DNA from: Cetobacterium sp. 8H
GTDB taxonomy: Bacteria > Fusobacteriota > Fusobacteriia > Fusobacteriales > Fusobacteriaceae
Assembly: GCF_014250675.1 (NCBI RefSeq)
Contig: NZ_JACHTG010000002.1
Span: forward strand, 100,782 to 164,781
Direction: 5' to 3'
Length of the DNA: 64,000 bases
Below, one piece after another: positions 52,927 to 62,449 of this stretch; positions within the stretch are counted from its first letter, which is position 1, and every line of letters starts with the position of its first letter. The translations under genes and the position numbers were made by a program. A model generated the notes under the pieces. The model had not been told where the DNA came from. It saw only the letters and a program-made list of their open reading frames with translations, and ran no database searches.

Positions 52927-55900
52927 ATGAACAAAACTAGTTTAAAGAACTTTGCAATTGAAGCAAGAAATGTTCTTATGGAAAATATTGAAAAACAATT
53001 AGAAAAGTTAGGAATAACTAAAAATGGAACGGTAACTGCTAATTCAATGGGTAGCCAAGTAGAGGTAGCAGGACATCTTTACAAAAAAAGTAGTTATGAT
53101 GCTCTAATAAGAAAATATAATGAAGTGGGATATGAGGAGTTAATAGAGGAGTGTGCATACACTTGGTTTAATAGACTTACAGCTCTTGCATATTTAGAGA
53201 TAAATGAGTATGTAGAGGAAAAAGTAGTGTTTAGTACAACATCTAAGTTAGATCCGGATATACTTGATAACTACATGGATGCAGAATTTTTCCAAAACTT
53301 CCCTTCAGAACTTCAAAATAGAATACACGATTTAAAAGATGCTCACAAAACAGAGGAGATGTATTCACTACTAATAGAGGGAAAATGTGAGGAACTTTCA
53401 AATATAATGCCATTTATGTTTTCAAAAGGTGGCGATTATGCAGAGCTATTATTTCCAAAAGGACTTTTAATGGAGAACTCTATACTTATTAAATTAAGAG
53501 AGGAGATAGCTGAATCTAAAGATGAGGATGGAGTAGTTCCAGTTGAACTTATAGGGTGGCTATATCAATATTATATAACAGAAAATAACGAGTTAGTTTA
53601 TGATGGTAGTATGAAAAAAGAAAAAGTTCCAAAAGAATTATTACCTGCTGCAACACAGATATTTACACCTAAATGGGTAGTTCAATATATGGTGGAAAAC
53701 TCTCTTGGAAAACTTGCTGTGGAATCTTTAGGAGCTAGTGAAGCTCTTAAAAAAACTTGGAAATACTATATAGAATCTAAGAGTGATGAAAGTTCTCCTA
53801 AACTAAATATAGAGGAGATTAAAATACTTGACCCAGCTATGGGAAGTGGACATATGCTGACATACTCTTTTGATGTATTATTTGATATATATGAGGATTT
53901 AGGATGGAGTAAAAAGGATGCAGTACTATCAATTTTAAAGAATAATATCTATGGATTAGAGATAGATGATAGAGCAGGACAGTTAGCATCATTTGCAATA
54001 ATGATGAAAGCAAGAGAGAAGTTCTCTAGACTATTTCGTATTTTAGAAAGATTAGAGGATAAGGAAAGATTCAATTTAAATAGCTTAACAATTATTGAAA
54101 GTAATTCTATAGCAGAGCAAACTAGAAAATTAATAGCTGATAACTCTTTAAATAATCTTTTAAAATTAATATCTAATTTTGAAGATGCAAAGGAGTATGG
54201 AAGTATTTTAAAGCTAGATTCTTTAGAGAAAGGTAGCTTAGAAGAGGAGTTACACAAATTAGAGGTAGCTTATAAAAACTTAGGACAGATATCTCTATTT
54301 GCAGGAACTTGGAGCATAGAAGAGGACTTAGAAGTTCTAAGAAAACTAATAACTCAACAAGAAAATATGACACAAAAATATGACGTAGTAATCACAAATC
54401 CGCCATATTTGGGAAATGGTAGAATGAATATTAAATTAGGGAATTATGTGAAAAAAAATTATGAAAATACAAAGTCAGATTTAAGTATGGTTTTTTATGA
54501 AAAAACAATTTTTGATTTTTCAAAAAAAGATAGATTTATTAGTTTTATTACAACAAATTCTTGGATGTTTTTAAAAAGTTTTGAAAAACTTAGAGAAAAT
54601 ATTATTGAAAATTTAGAGTTTGAAAACTTAGTTGATTTTGGAAGTGAGCTTTTTGAAGGAAAAGTAGGACATAATTTAATTGTTGCTTGGACAAATAAAA
54701 ATAAAAAACCAAGAAAAAAAATGCTTGCAATAAGATTAGTTGACTTTTGCTACAGTAGAAGAAATGAAAAAATAGCAGAGTTCTTCAACAAAGAAAACTA
54801 CTTCATAACAAACCAAAAAGACTTTGAAAAAATCCCAGGTAGTCCTATTGCTTATTGGGTGAGCGGCAAAATATTGAGTTTATTTTCTAAAAAATTAATT
54901 GGAAATGAGTTCCCTGTAAAAAAAGGAGCAGATACAGGTGAGAACGAATTATTTCTTAGGCAATGGCAAGAAATAGAAAATCAAAAGATGGGAATTGGTT
55001 TAAAAAAAGGTATTGAAACAATAGAAAAAAATAAAAAATGGATACCTTATAATAAGGGTGGAGAATTTAGAAGATGGTATGGTAATAAAGAGTATCTTAT
55101 AAACTGGGAAAATGATGGACAAATACTAAAGAATTCTAAAGCAAATTTAAGAAGTCCTCAACTTTATTTTAAAGATGGAATAACTTGGAACGCTTTAACA
55201 TCTTCAAAAACAAGTGCAAGATTGTCTGACTATGGATCTTTATTTGATTCAGCAGGTTCATCAATGTTTCCCATAGAAATTGAATTTTATTTAGGATTTA
55301 TGAATTCAAAAGTAGTTGATTATTTTCTTCAGCTACTAAATCCCACTTTAAATTACGGAGCAGGAACAGTTGCAAAACTTCCTTTAGCAGACAAAGAAAT
55401 AGAAAATGAAAAACAAATAATAAATACTATAGTTAAACAAAACATCCAAATCGCCAAACAAGAATGGGATTCTCGTGAAACTTCATGGGATTTTGAAAAG
55501 TTAGGTTTAATTGAAGGAAATAGTTTAAAAGAAGGTTACAATCAATATTGTGACTATTGGAAAAAACAGTTCTTCACAATGCATAAGAATGAAGAGGAAT
55601 TAAACAAAATGTTTATTGAAATATATGGTTTAGAAGGTGAAATGGATGAAAAAGTTGAACTTACTGATATAACTCTTTTAAAGAAAGAGGCTAACATAGT
55701 CGATGGAGAGTTAGTGTTTAACACGGAGGAGTTAATAAAACAGTTCTTATCATATGCAGTTGGATGTATTATGGGAAGATACTCTATTGATAAACCAGGA
55801 CTAATAATAGCAAACTCTGATGATGTTATGAAAGTTGAAAATAATAAAATAGTTATAGAAAGCAGAGATGGAGAGATTAGACATGAGATAGAAAATCTTA

Positions 55901-56499
55901 GATTTATTCCTGATGCTCATGGAATAGTTCCAGTTATAAGAGAGGATAATTTTGAAAATGACATTGTAAAAAGAGTTATAGAGTTTGTAAAAGTAGTTTA
56001 TGGAGAGGATAATCTTGAAGAGAACTTAAACTTTATAGCAGAGGGTCTAAGCAAGAAAAGTAGTGAAGATGCAAAAGATGTTATAAGAAAATACTTTATA
56101 AAAGATTTCTATAAGGATCATTTACAAAGATATAAAAAGAGACCTATATACTGGATGCTGAACAGTGGTAAAAAAGATGCATTCTCTACACTTATATACC
56201 TACATAGATATGAGGAGAATAGTGTAGGAAGAGTGAGAGCAGACTATCTTTTACCGTATCAAGAGATACTAGACAATCAAAGAGCATACTATGAGAGATT
56301 AAGTAGCGATGAGAACACTACTCCAAAAGATAAAAAAGATGCAGATAAGAGATTAAAAGAGTTAGATGCAGAATTAAAAGAGTTAAAAGATTATGCTAAT
56401 GAAGTTAAACATATAGCAGATCAAAAGATATCTCTTGATTTAGATGATGGAGTTAAAGTAAATTATGAGAAGTTTGGGAAGATATTAAGTAAGATATAA
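52927..56499 (+). CDS. pglX: BREX adenine-specific DNA methyltransferase PglX
   Basis: A 1190-residue methyltransferase. N-terminal helical region ~1-240; SAM motif I DPAMGSGHML at ~301; catalytic motif IV NPPYLGNGRM at ~490; target-recognition region ~600-820; C-terminal part (~930-1150) with TLIYLHRYEENSVGRVRADYL is typical of PglX. It marks the host genome in BREX. RBS region AGGGGATGGG. The 3' two thirds (from 54944) is duplicated in inverted orientation at the right edge of the window. pglZ and brxL, expected after pglX, are not present here. Confidence 0.9.
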   Translation: MNKTSLKNFAIEARNVLMENIEKQLEKLGITKNGTVTANSMGSQVEVAGHLYKKSSYDALIRKYNEVGYEELIEECAYTWFNRLTALAYLEINEYVEEKVVFSTTSKLDPDILDNYMDAEFFQNFPSELQNRIHDLKDAHKTEEMYSLLIEGKCEELSNIMPFMFSKGGDYAELLFPKGLLMENSILIKLREEIAESKDEDGVVPVELIGWLYQYYITENNELVYDGSMKKEKVPKELLPAATQIFTPKWVVQYMVENSLGKLAVESLGASEALKKTWKYYIESKSDESSPKLNIEEIKILDPAMGSGHMLTYSFDVLFDIYEDLGWSKKDAVLSILKNNIYGLEIDDRAGQLASFAIMMKAREKFSRLFRILERLEDKERFNLNSLTIIESNSIAEQTRKLIADNSLNNLLKLISNFEDAKEYGSILKLDSLEKGSLEEELHKLEVAYKNLGQISLFAGTWSIEEDLEVLRKLITQQENMTQKYDVVITNPPYLGNGRMNIKLGNYVKKNYENTKSDLSMVFYEKTIFDFSKKDRFISFITTNSWMFLKSFEKLRENIIENLEFENLVDFGSELFEGKVGHNLIVAWTNKNKKPRKKMLAIRLVDFCYSRRNEKIAEFFNKENYFITNQKDFEKIPGSPIAYWVSGKILSLFSKKLIGNEFPVKKGADTGENELFLRQWQEIENQKMGIGLKKGIETIEKNKKWIPYNKGGEFRRWYGNKEYLINWENDGQILKNSKANLRSPQLYFKDGITWNALTSSKTSARLSDYGSLFDSAGSSMFPIEIEFYLGFMNSKVVDYFLQLLNPTLNYGAGTVAKLPLADKEIENEKQIINTIVKQNIQIAKQEWDSRETSWDFEKLGLIEGNSLKEGYNQYCDYWKKQFFTMHKNEEELNKMFIEIYGLEGEMDEKVELTDITLLKKEANIVDGELVFNTEELIKQFLSYAVGCIMGRYSIDKPGLIIANSDDVMKVENNKIVIESRDGEIRHEIENLRFIPDAHGIVPVIREDNFENDIVKRVIEFVKVVYGEDNLEENLNFIAEGLSKKSSEDAKDVIRKYFIKDFYKDHLQRYKKRPIYWMLNSGKKDAFSTLIYLHRYEENSVGRVRADYLLPYQEILDNQRAYYERLSSDENTTPKDKKDADKRLKELDAELKELKDYANEVKHIADQKISLDLDDGVKVNYEKFGKILSKI

Positions 56500-56571
56500 A
56501 AATAAAGTTAAAAATAGATATACCGTCTATTATATGTTTAAAAATCATATTTATTTACTGGGAGGGAGTTT

Positions 56572-58470
56572 GTGAATATTTTAACAGTATACGTAGGTGA
56601 AGTAAGTAAAATAAATTTGGATTATGGTTTGAAAAATAATATTTGGGGGTTTAAAGAATCTGTAAGTAAAGATTTAATTAATGAAGAATTAAAAGATAAC
56701 TATTTAATTTTAGCTTTTGGATTCACTGGAGGATCTCCAAGAAAAAGTGAGGACGAATGGAAAAAACATTCATTAAATAAAGTTTATATAGGAAAGATAA
56801 GAACTAATATATATAATGAAAAATCTATAGAATGGCCAGATGAAAAATATTTAAAAGAAAATGAGAGATATAGTAATAGATTTAGATTTGAATTAATTAC
56901 AGAAATTGAAAATGTTGAAATAAAAAGTATTCCATCGGAAATTGCAGAGGGAATAAGAAAATCGGGTATAGCCCAATCTAGAGGTTATTTTATTAAAAAT
57001 GCTAATTGGGATCTAATTAATCAAAGCTACCAAGATACTTTAGAAATAAATGATTCCTCAGATTTGTCATATAAGAATAATATTTTAGAAATAAATAATA
57101 CCTTAGATTTACCATATCAAAAAATTATTTATGGCGCACCTGGAACTGGAAAAAGCAATTCCTTGAGAAAAGAAGTTTCTAAAATTTTTAAAGATTTCAT
57201 TATTGAAAAAACAACTTATTTAGATCAAGATAGTGAGCCTAATTATTGGAGTGTTGGTTGTACTGTAGATGAAATAAATAGAGCAGAAGAAATGTTAGAA
57301 AATAATGAATGGTTTACAAATGATTCAAAAGCAATTGATAAAATAAAGAATGAAGTTAATATAGGTGACTTTATAGCTTTAAAAAGTTCTTTTGTTAAAG
57401 AAAGAAGTTATTCAGTAAGTAGAGTTTTTGGAATTGGAAAAGTACTTCAAAAAGAATCGACTAATGAAGGATTAAAAATTGAATGGATAAAAAAATATTT
57501 ACCAGCAAAAGAGTTTGAAAATATATATTTGAGTGGAACAATAAAAAGAGTTTTAACTCATAAAGAAATTATATTTGCAGATATATTAAATTTAAAAAAT
57601 AAGATTATCCAAAGTGAAATTGTAAGTTCTTATGAAAGAGTAACTTTCTATGATGGATATACTTATGGACAATTTGTAGGAACATATAAACCTTATATGG
57701 AAGAGAATGAAATTGTTTATAAATATGTACCAGGACCTATTTTAAGATTAATAAAAAAAGCATATGAATACCCAAATAAAAAATTTGCATTAATTATAGA
57801 AGAGATAAATAGAGCAAAAGTGGATAGAGTTTTTGGAGATATCTTTCAACTGTTAGATAGAGATCCAAAGGGTGACAGTGAGTATCCAATTTCCATGGCT
57901 GAGGAACTTAAAGAATATTTAGTAAAAAATTTAGAAGAAAAAATATACCAAAATACTGTGATGGAAAAAAAAGGATTATATCTTCCTAACAATTTATATA
58001 TTTGGGCAACTATGAATAGCTCAGATCAAGGAGTTTATCCTATGGATACAGCTTTTAAAAGAAGATGGGATTTTGAATATTTATCTTTAAACCAAAAGGA
58101 AGGTGAGATGAATTCAGGTTTAAAAATAAAAATAGATAATACACTTTATGATTGGAATATCTATAGAAGAGTATTAAATGATTTTTTAGGAGAGTCAGGT
58201 ATAACTGAGGATAGATTAATCTCTCCATTCTTTTTAAAAGAAAAAGATTTTGATCAAACTACTAAAATATTAAAGGAGAATATTTATACCAATAAATTTT
58301 TAATGTATATTTTTGATGATATATTAAAACACAATAGTAGATTAAAAGATAAAATTTTTAAAGCTAGGAATTTTTATATAATTTTTGAAAAATTTAAAAA
58401 AAATGAATCTATATATACTGATGATTTTATAATGCTATTAAAAAAAGAAAATAACTCTGTAGGAGAATAA
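56572..58470 (+). CDS. McrB/LlaJI.R1-like GTPase with inserted domain
   Basis: A 632-residue AAA+ protein with GTG start after GGGAGGGAG. N-terminal ~150 residues form a DNA- or base-recognition domain. Walker A GAPGTGKS is at ~188. After the Walker helix ~110 extra residues (~205-320) intervene, with NYWSVGC and IGDFIALKSS, resembling an EVE/PUA-type domain. Then the McrB segments return: VTFYDGYTYGQFVGTYKPY, IIEEINRA and TMNSSDQGVYPMDTAFKRRW (~480). McrB-type GTPases drive cleavage with a nuclease partner, here the LlaJI-family gene 4 nt downstream. Confidence 0.85.
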   Translation: MNILTVYVGEVSKINLDYGLKNNIWGFKESVSKDLINEELKDNYLILAFGFTGGSPRKSEDEWKKHSLNKVYIGKIRTNIYNEKSIEWPDEKYLKENERYSNRFRFELITEIENVEIKSIPSEIAEGIRKSGIAQSRGYFIKNANWDLINQSYQDTLEINDSSDLSYKNNILEINNTLDLPYQKIIYGAPGTGKSNSLRKEVSKIFKDFIIEKTTYLDQDSEPNYWSVGCTVDEINRAEEMLENNEWFTNDSKAIDKIKNEVNIGDFIALKSSFVKERSYSVSRVFGIGKVLQKESTNEGLKIEWIKKYLPAKEFENIYLSGTIKRVLTHKEIIFADILNLKNKIIQSEIVSSYERVTFYDGYTYGQFVGTYKPYMEENEIVYKYVPGPILRLIKKAYEYPNKKFALIIEEINRAKVDRVFGDIFQLLDRDPKGDSEYPISMAEELKEYLVKNLEEKIYQNTVMEKKGLYLPNNLYIWATMNSSDQGVYPMDTAFKRRWDFEYLSLNQKEGEMNSGLKIKIDNTLYDWNIYRRVLNDFLGESGITEDRLISPFFLKEKDFDQTTKILKENIYTNKFLMYIFDDILKHNSRLKDKIFKARNFYIIFEKFKKNESIYTDDFIMLLKKENNSVGE

Positions 58471-58474
58471 TCTT

Positions 58475-59470
58475 ATGGGAGTTAAAGAAAATTTTTTTAA
58501 ATGTTTTAGAGAATTCCAAAGATTTAAAATATCAGATTTAATAACTAATATAGATATAAATAGAGACTGTTATCAAGTTCAACTAGAAAAATTATTACAA
58601 GAAAAAATTTTAATACAAGATGAAGATGAGACTTATTATTTTAAATTCGTTGGAACTATTAATTTGATAGATAAGCTTATAGTAATCTTCCCTAAATATA
58701 GAGAATATCAAAATTTAAATTTAACAAAAGAAGATAGAAAATATTTGAAACAGTTATTTGAGGTTTTTGAAATGTATAACTCTAAATCAAAGAGAGTAGA
58801 TATTTTTTTCATTGAAACATCAAACGAGATAGAAGAGTATTTTAGCTTATTTTCTTTATATAAAAAGTTAATTGAAGACTATATTCAAAATAATCTTTAT
58901 GAAAATGAAAATATAGTGCATGAACTATCAGGAACAGGAGAAATAGATTGGATGAGGACAGTTCAAGATATTCAGCCAAATTTTTCAAAAAATATGCAAC
59001 CTATATATTTAAATTACTACACTTATGATGTTGAAGAAGAGCAACAAAATTATATAAAACTTATACAAAAAGAATTATTGTCTAAAGCTTCAGAATTTTT
59101 TAGACAATTTGAAGGATTAGATTTAGACATTATTGAGTTAGATTTCTATTTTGAGGAAGAAGTGATTGGAGATTTAGCTTATAAAATCAATAAAATTGAT
59201 TTGGAATTAAGAGAAGTTTTTTCAGAGTCAAAAATTAGACTTCTTAACTTAATGAAGCAGATATTAAAAAATTTAAAACATAACAAAGTAAATGATTTAA
59301 ATTTATATGGAACAAAAAATTTTGAAAAAGTTTGGGAAAATATTTGTCAAAATGTTTTTGGACATCAGCCTGAATGGTTAGATGTAATAATAAAGCCAAA
59401 ATGGAGAGAAATAAATAAAGATATATCTATTGAAACGGATACTTTTATTCCAGATATCACTTATATAAAA
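58475..59470 (+). CDS. LlaJI-family restriction endonuclease, 3' end lost at inversion junction
   Basis: 332 residues of trustworthy sequence. The N-terminus (FKISDLITNIDINRD) looks like a winged helix; the segment YYFKFVGTINLIDKLIVIFPKY is typical of LlaJI-family nucleases (R2 subunit). The catalytic region (WLDVIIKPKWREIN-like, around 305-320) is reached but the C-terminus is not: at 59470 the sequence turns into the inverted repeat. The open frame continues to 59572, but those last codons only read the gene's own antisense. It works with the McrB-like GTPase encoded upstream. Confidence 0.8.
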
Positions 59471-59479
59471 TATTTTATC

Positions 59480-60475
59480 TTTTATATAAGTGATATCTGG
59501 AATAAAAGTATCCGTTTCAATAGATATATCTTTATTTATTTCTCTCCATTTTGGCTTTATTATTACATCTAACCATTCAGGCTGATGTCCAAAAACATTT
59601 TGACAAATATTTTCCCAAACTTTTTCAAAATTTTTTGTTCCATATAAATTTAAATCATTTACTTTGTTATGTTTTAAATTTTTTAATATCTGCTTCATTA
59701 AGTTAAGAAGTCTAATTTTTGACTCTGAAAAAACTTCTCTTAATTCCAAATCAATTTTATTGATTTTATAAGCTAAATCTCCAATCACTTCTTCCTCAAA
59801 ATAGAAATCTAACTCAATAATGTCTAAATCTAATCCTTCAAATTGTCTAAAAAATTCTGAAGCTTTAGACAATAATTCTTTTTGTATAAGTTTTATATAA
59901 TTTTGTTGCTCTTCTTCAACATCATAAGTGTAGTAATTTAAATATATAGGTTGCATATTTTTTGAAAAATTTGGCTGAATATCTTGAACTGTCCTCATCC
60001 AATCTATTTCTCCTGTTCCTGATAGTTCATGCACTATATTTTCATTTTCATAAAGATTATTTTGAATATAGTCTTCAATTAACTTTTTATATAAAGAAAA
60101 TAAGCTAAAATACTCTTCTATCTCGTTTGATGTTTCAATGAAAAAAATATCTACTCTCTTTGATTTAGAGTTATACATTTCAAAAACCTCAAATAACTGT
60201 TTCAAATATTTTCTATCTTCTTTTGTTAAATTTAAATTTTGATATTCTCTATATTTAGGGAAGATTACTATAAGCTTATCTATCAAATTAATAGTTCCAA
60301 CGAATTTAAAATAATAAGTCTCATCTTCATCTTGTATTAAAATTTTTTCTTGTAATAATTTTTCTAGTTGAACTTGATAACAGTCTCTATTTATATCTAT
60401 ATTAGTTATTAAATCTGATATTTTAAATCTTTGGAATTCTCTAAAACATTTAAAAAAATTTTCTTTAACTCCCAT
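59480..60475 (-). pseudogene. Inverted copy of the LlaJI-family gene
   Basis: The identical 332 N-terminal residues of the gene at 58475 in opposite orientation. Its open frame continues to 59378 only by reading into the antisense of the left arm. It should not be counted as a second gene unless the inversion is confirmed. Confidence 0.8.
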
Positions 60476-60479
60476 AAGA

Positions 60480-62378
60480 TTATTCTCCTACAGAGTTATT
60501 TTCTTTTTTTAATAGCATTATAAAATCATCAGTATATATAGATTCATTTTTTTTAAATTTTTCAAAAATTATATAAAAATTCCTAGCTTTAAAAATTTTA
60601 TCTTTTAATCTACTATTGTGTTTTAATATATCATCAAAAATATACATTAAAAATTTATTGGTATAAATATTCTCCTTTAATATTTTAGTAGTTTGATCAA
60701 AATCTTTTTCTTTTAAAAAGAATGGAGAGATTAATCTATCCTCAGTTATACCTGACTCTCCTAAAAAATCATTTAATACTCTTCTATAGATATTCCAATC
60801 ATAAAGTGTATTATCTATTTTTATTTTTAAACCTGAATTCATCTCACCTTCCTTTTGGTTTAAAGATAAATATTCAAAATCCCATCTTCTTTTAAAAGCT
60901 GTATCCATAGGATAAACTCCTTGATCTGAGCTATTCATAGTTGCCCAAATATATAAATTGTTAGGAAGATATAATCCTTTTTTTTCCATCACAGTATTTT
61001 GGTATATTTTTTCTTCTAAATTTTTTACTAAATATTCTTTAAGTTCCTCAGCCATGGAAATTGGATACTCACTGTCACCCTTTGGATCTCTATCTAACAG
61101 TTGAAAGATATCTCCAAAAACTCTATCCACTTTTGCTCTATTTATCTCTTCTATAATTAATGCAAATTTTTTATTTGGGTATTCATATGCTTTTTTTATT
61201 AATCTTAAAATAGGTCCTGGTACATATTTATAAACAATTTCATTCTCTTCCATATAAGGTTTATATGTTCCTACAAATTGTCCATAAGTATATCCATCAT
61301 AGAAAGTTACTCTTTCATAAGAACTTACAATTTCACTTTGGATAATCTTATTTTTTAAATTTAATATATCTGCAAATATAATTTCTTTATGAGTTAAAAC
61401 TCTTTTTATTGTTCCACTCAAATATATATTTTCAAACTCTTTTGCTGGTAAATATTTTTTTATCCATTCAATTTTTAATCCTTCATTAGTCGATTCTTTT
61501 TGAAGTACTTTTCCAATTCCAAAAACTCTACTTACTGAATAACTTCTTTCTTTAACAAAAGAACTTTTTAAAGCTATAAAGTCACCTATATTAACTTCAT
61601 TCTTTATTTTATCAATTGCTTTTGAATCATTTGTAAACCATTCATTATTTTCTAACATTTCTTCTGCTCTATTTATTTCATCTACAGTACAACCAACACT
61701 CCAATAATTAGGCTCACTATCTTGATCTAAATAAGTTGTTTTTTCAATAATGAAATCTTTAAAAATTTTAGAAACTTCTTTTCTCAAGGAATTGCTTTTT
61801 CCAGTTCCAGGTGCGCCATAAATAATTTTTTGATATGGTAAATCTAAGGTATTATTTATTTCTAAAATATTATTCTTATATGACAAATCTGAGGAATCAT
61901 TTATTTCTAAAGTATCTTGGTAGCTTTGATTAATTAGATCCCAATTAGCATTTTTAATAAAATAACCTCTAGATTGGGCTATACCCGATTTTCTTATTCC
62001 CTCTGCAATTTCCGATGGAATACTTTTTATTTCAACATTTCAATTTCTGTAATTAATTCAAATCTAAATCTATTACTATATCTCTCATTTTCTTTTAAAT
62101 ATTTTTCATCTGGCCATTCTATAGATTTTTCATTATATATATTAGTTCTTATCTTTCCTATATAAACTTTATTTAATGAATGTTTTTTCCATTCGTCCTC
62201 ACTTTTTCTTGGAGATCCTCCAGTGAATCCAAAAGCTAAAATTAAATAGTTATCTTTTAATTCTTCATTAATTAAATCTTTACTTACAGATTCTTTAAAC
62301 CCCCAAATATTATTTTTCAAACCATAATCCAAATTTATTTTACTTACTTCACCTACGTATACTGTTAAAATATTCACA
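60480..62378 (-). pseudogene. Inverted copy of the McrB-like gene, one frameshift
   Basis: Copy of 56572-58470. An AAAA run shortened to AAA near 62038 splits it into two frames (62377-62027 and 61886-60480). Confidence 0.85.
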
Positions 62379-62449
62379 AACTCCCTCCCAGTAAATAAAT
62401 ATGATTTTTAAACATATAATAGACGGTATATCTATTTTTAACTTTATTT

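Larger units (their letters stand above)
54944..59470 (+). repeat. Left arm of 4.5-kb inverted repeat
   Basis: Exact partner of 59480-64000 in opposite orientation; near the centre, positions obey x + y = 118950. All genes in this arm have intact frames (3' part of pglX, the McrB-like gene, the LlaJI-like gene up to the junction), so this arm is the reliable copy. Confidence 0.95.

Noticed and set aside
59378..59572. C-terminal ~33 codons of both LlaJI-like open frames
   Set aside because: They lie in the opposite arm of the palindrome and are simply antisense of the same gene around residues 300-332; not natural coding sequence.
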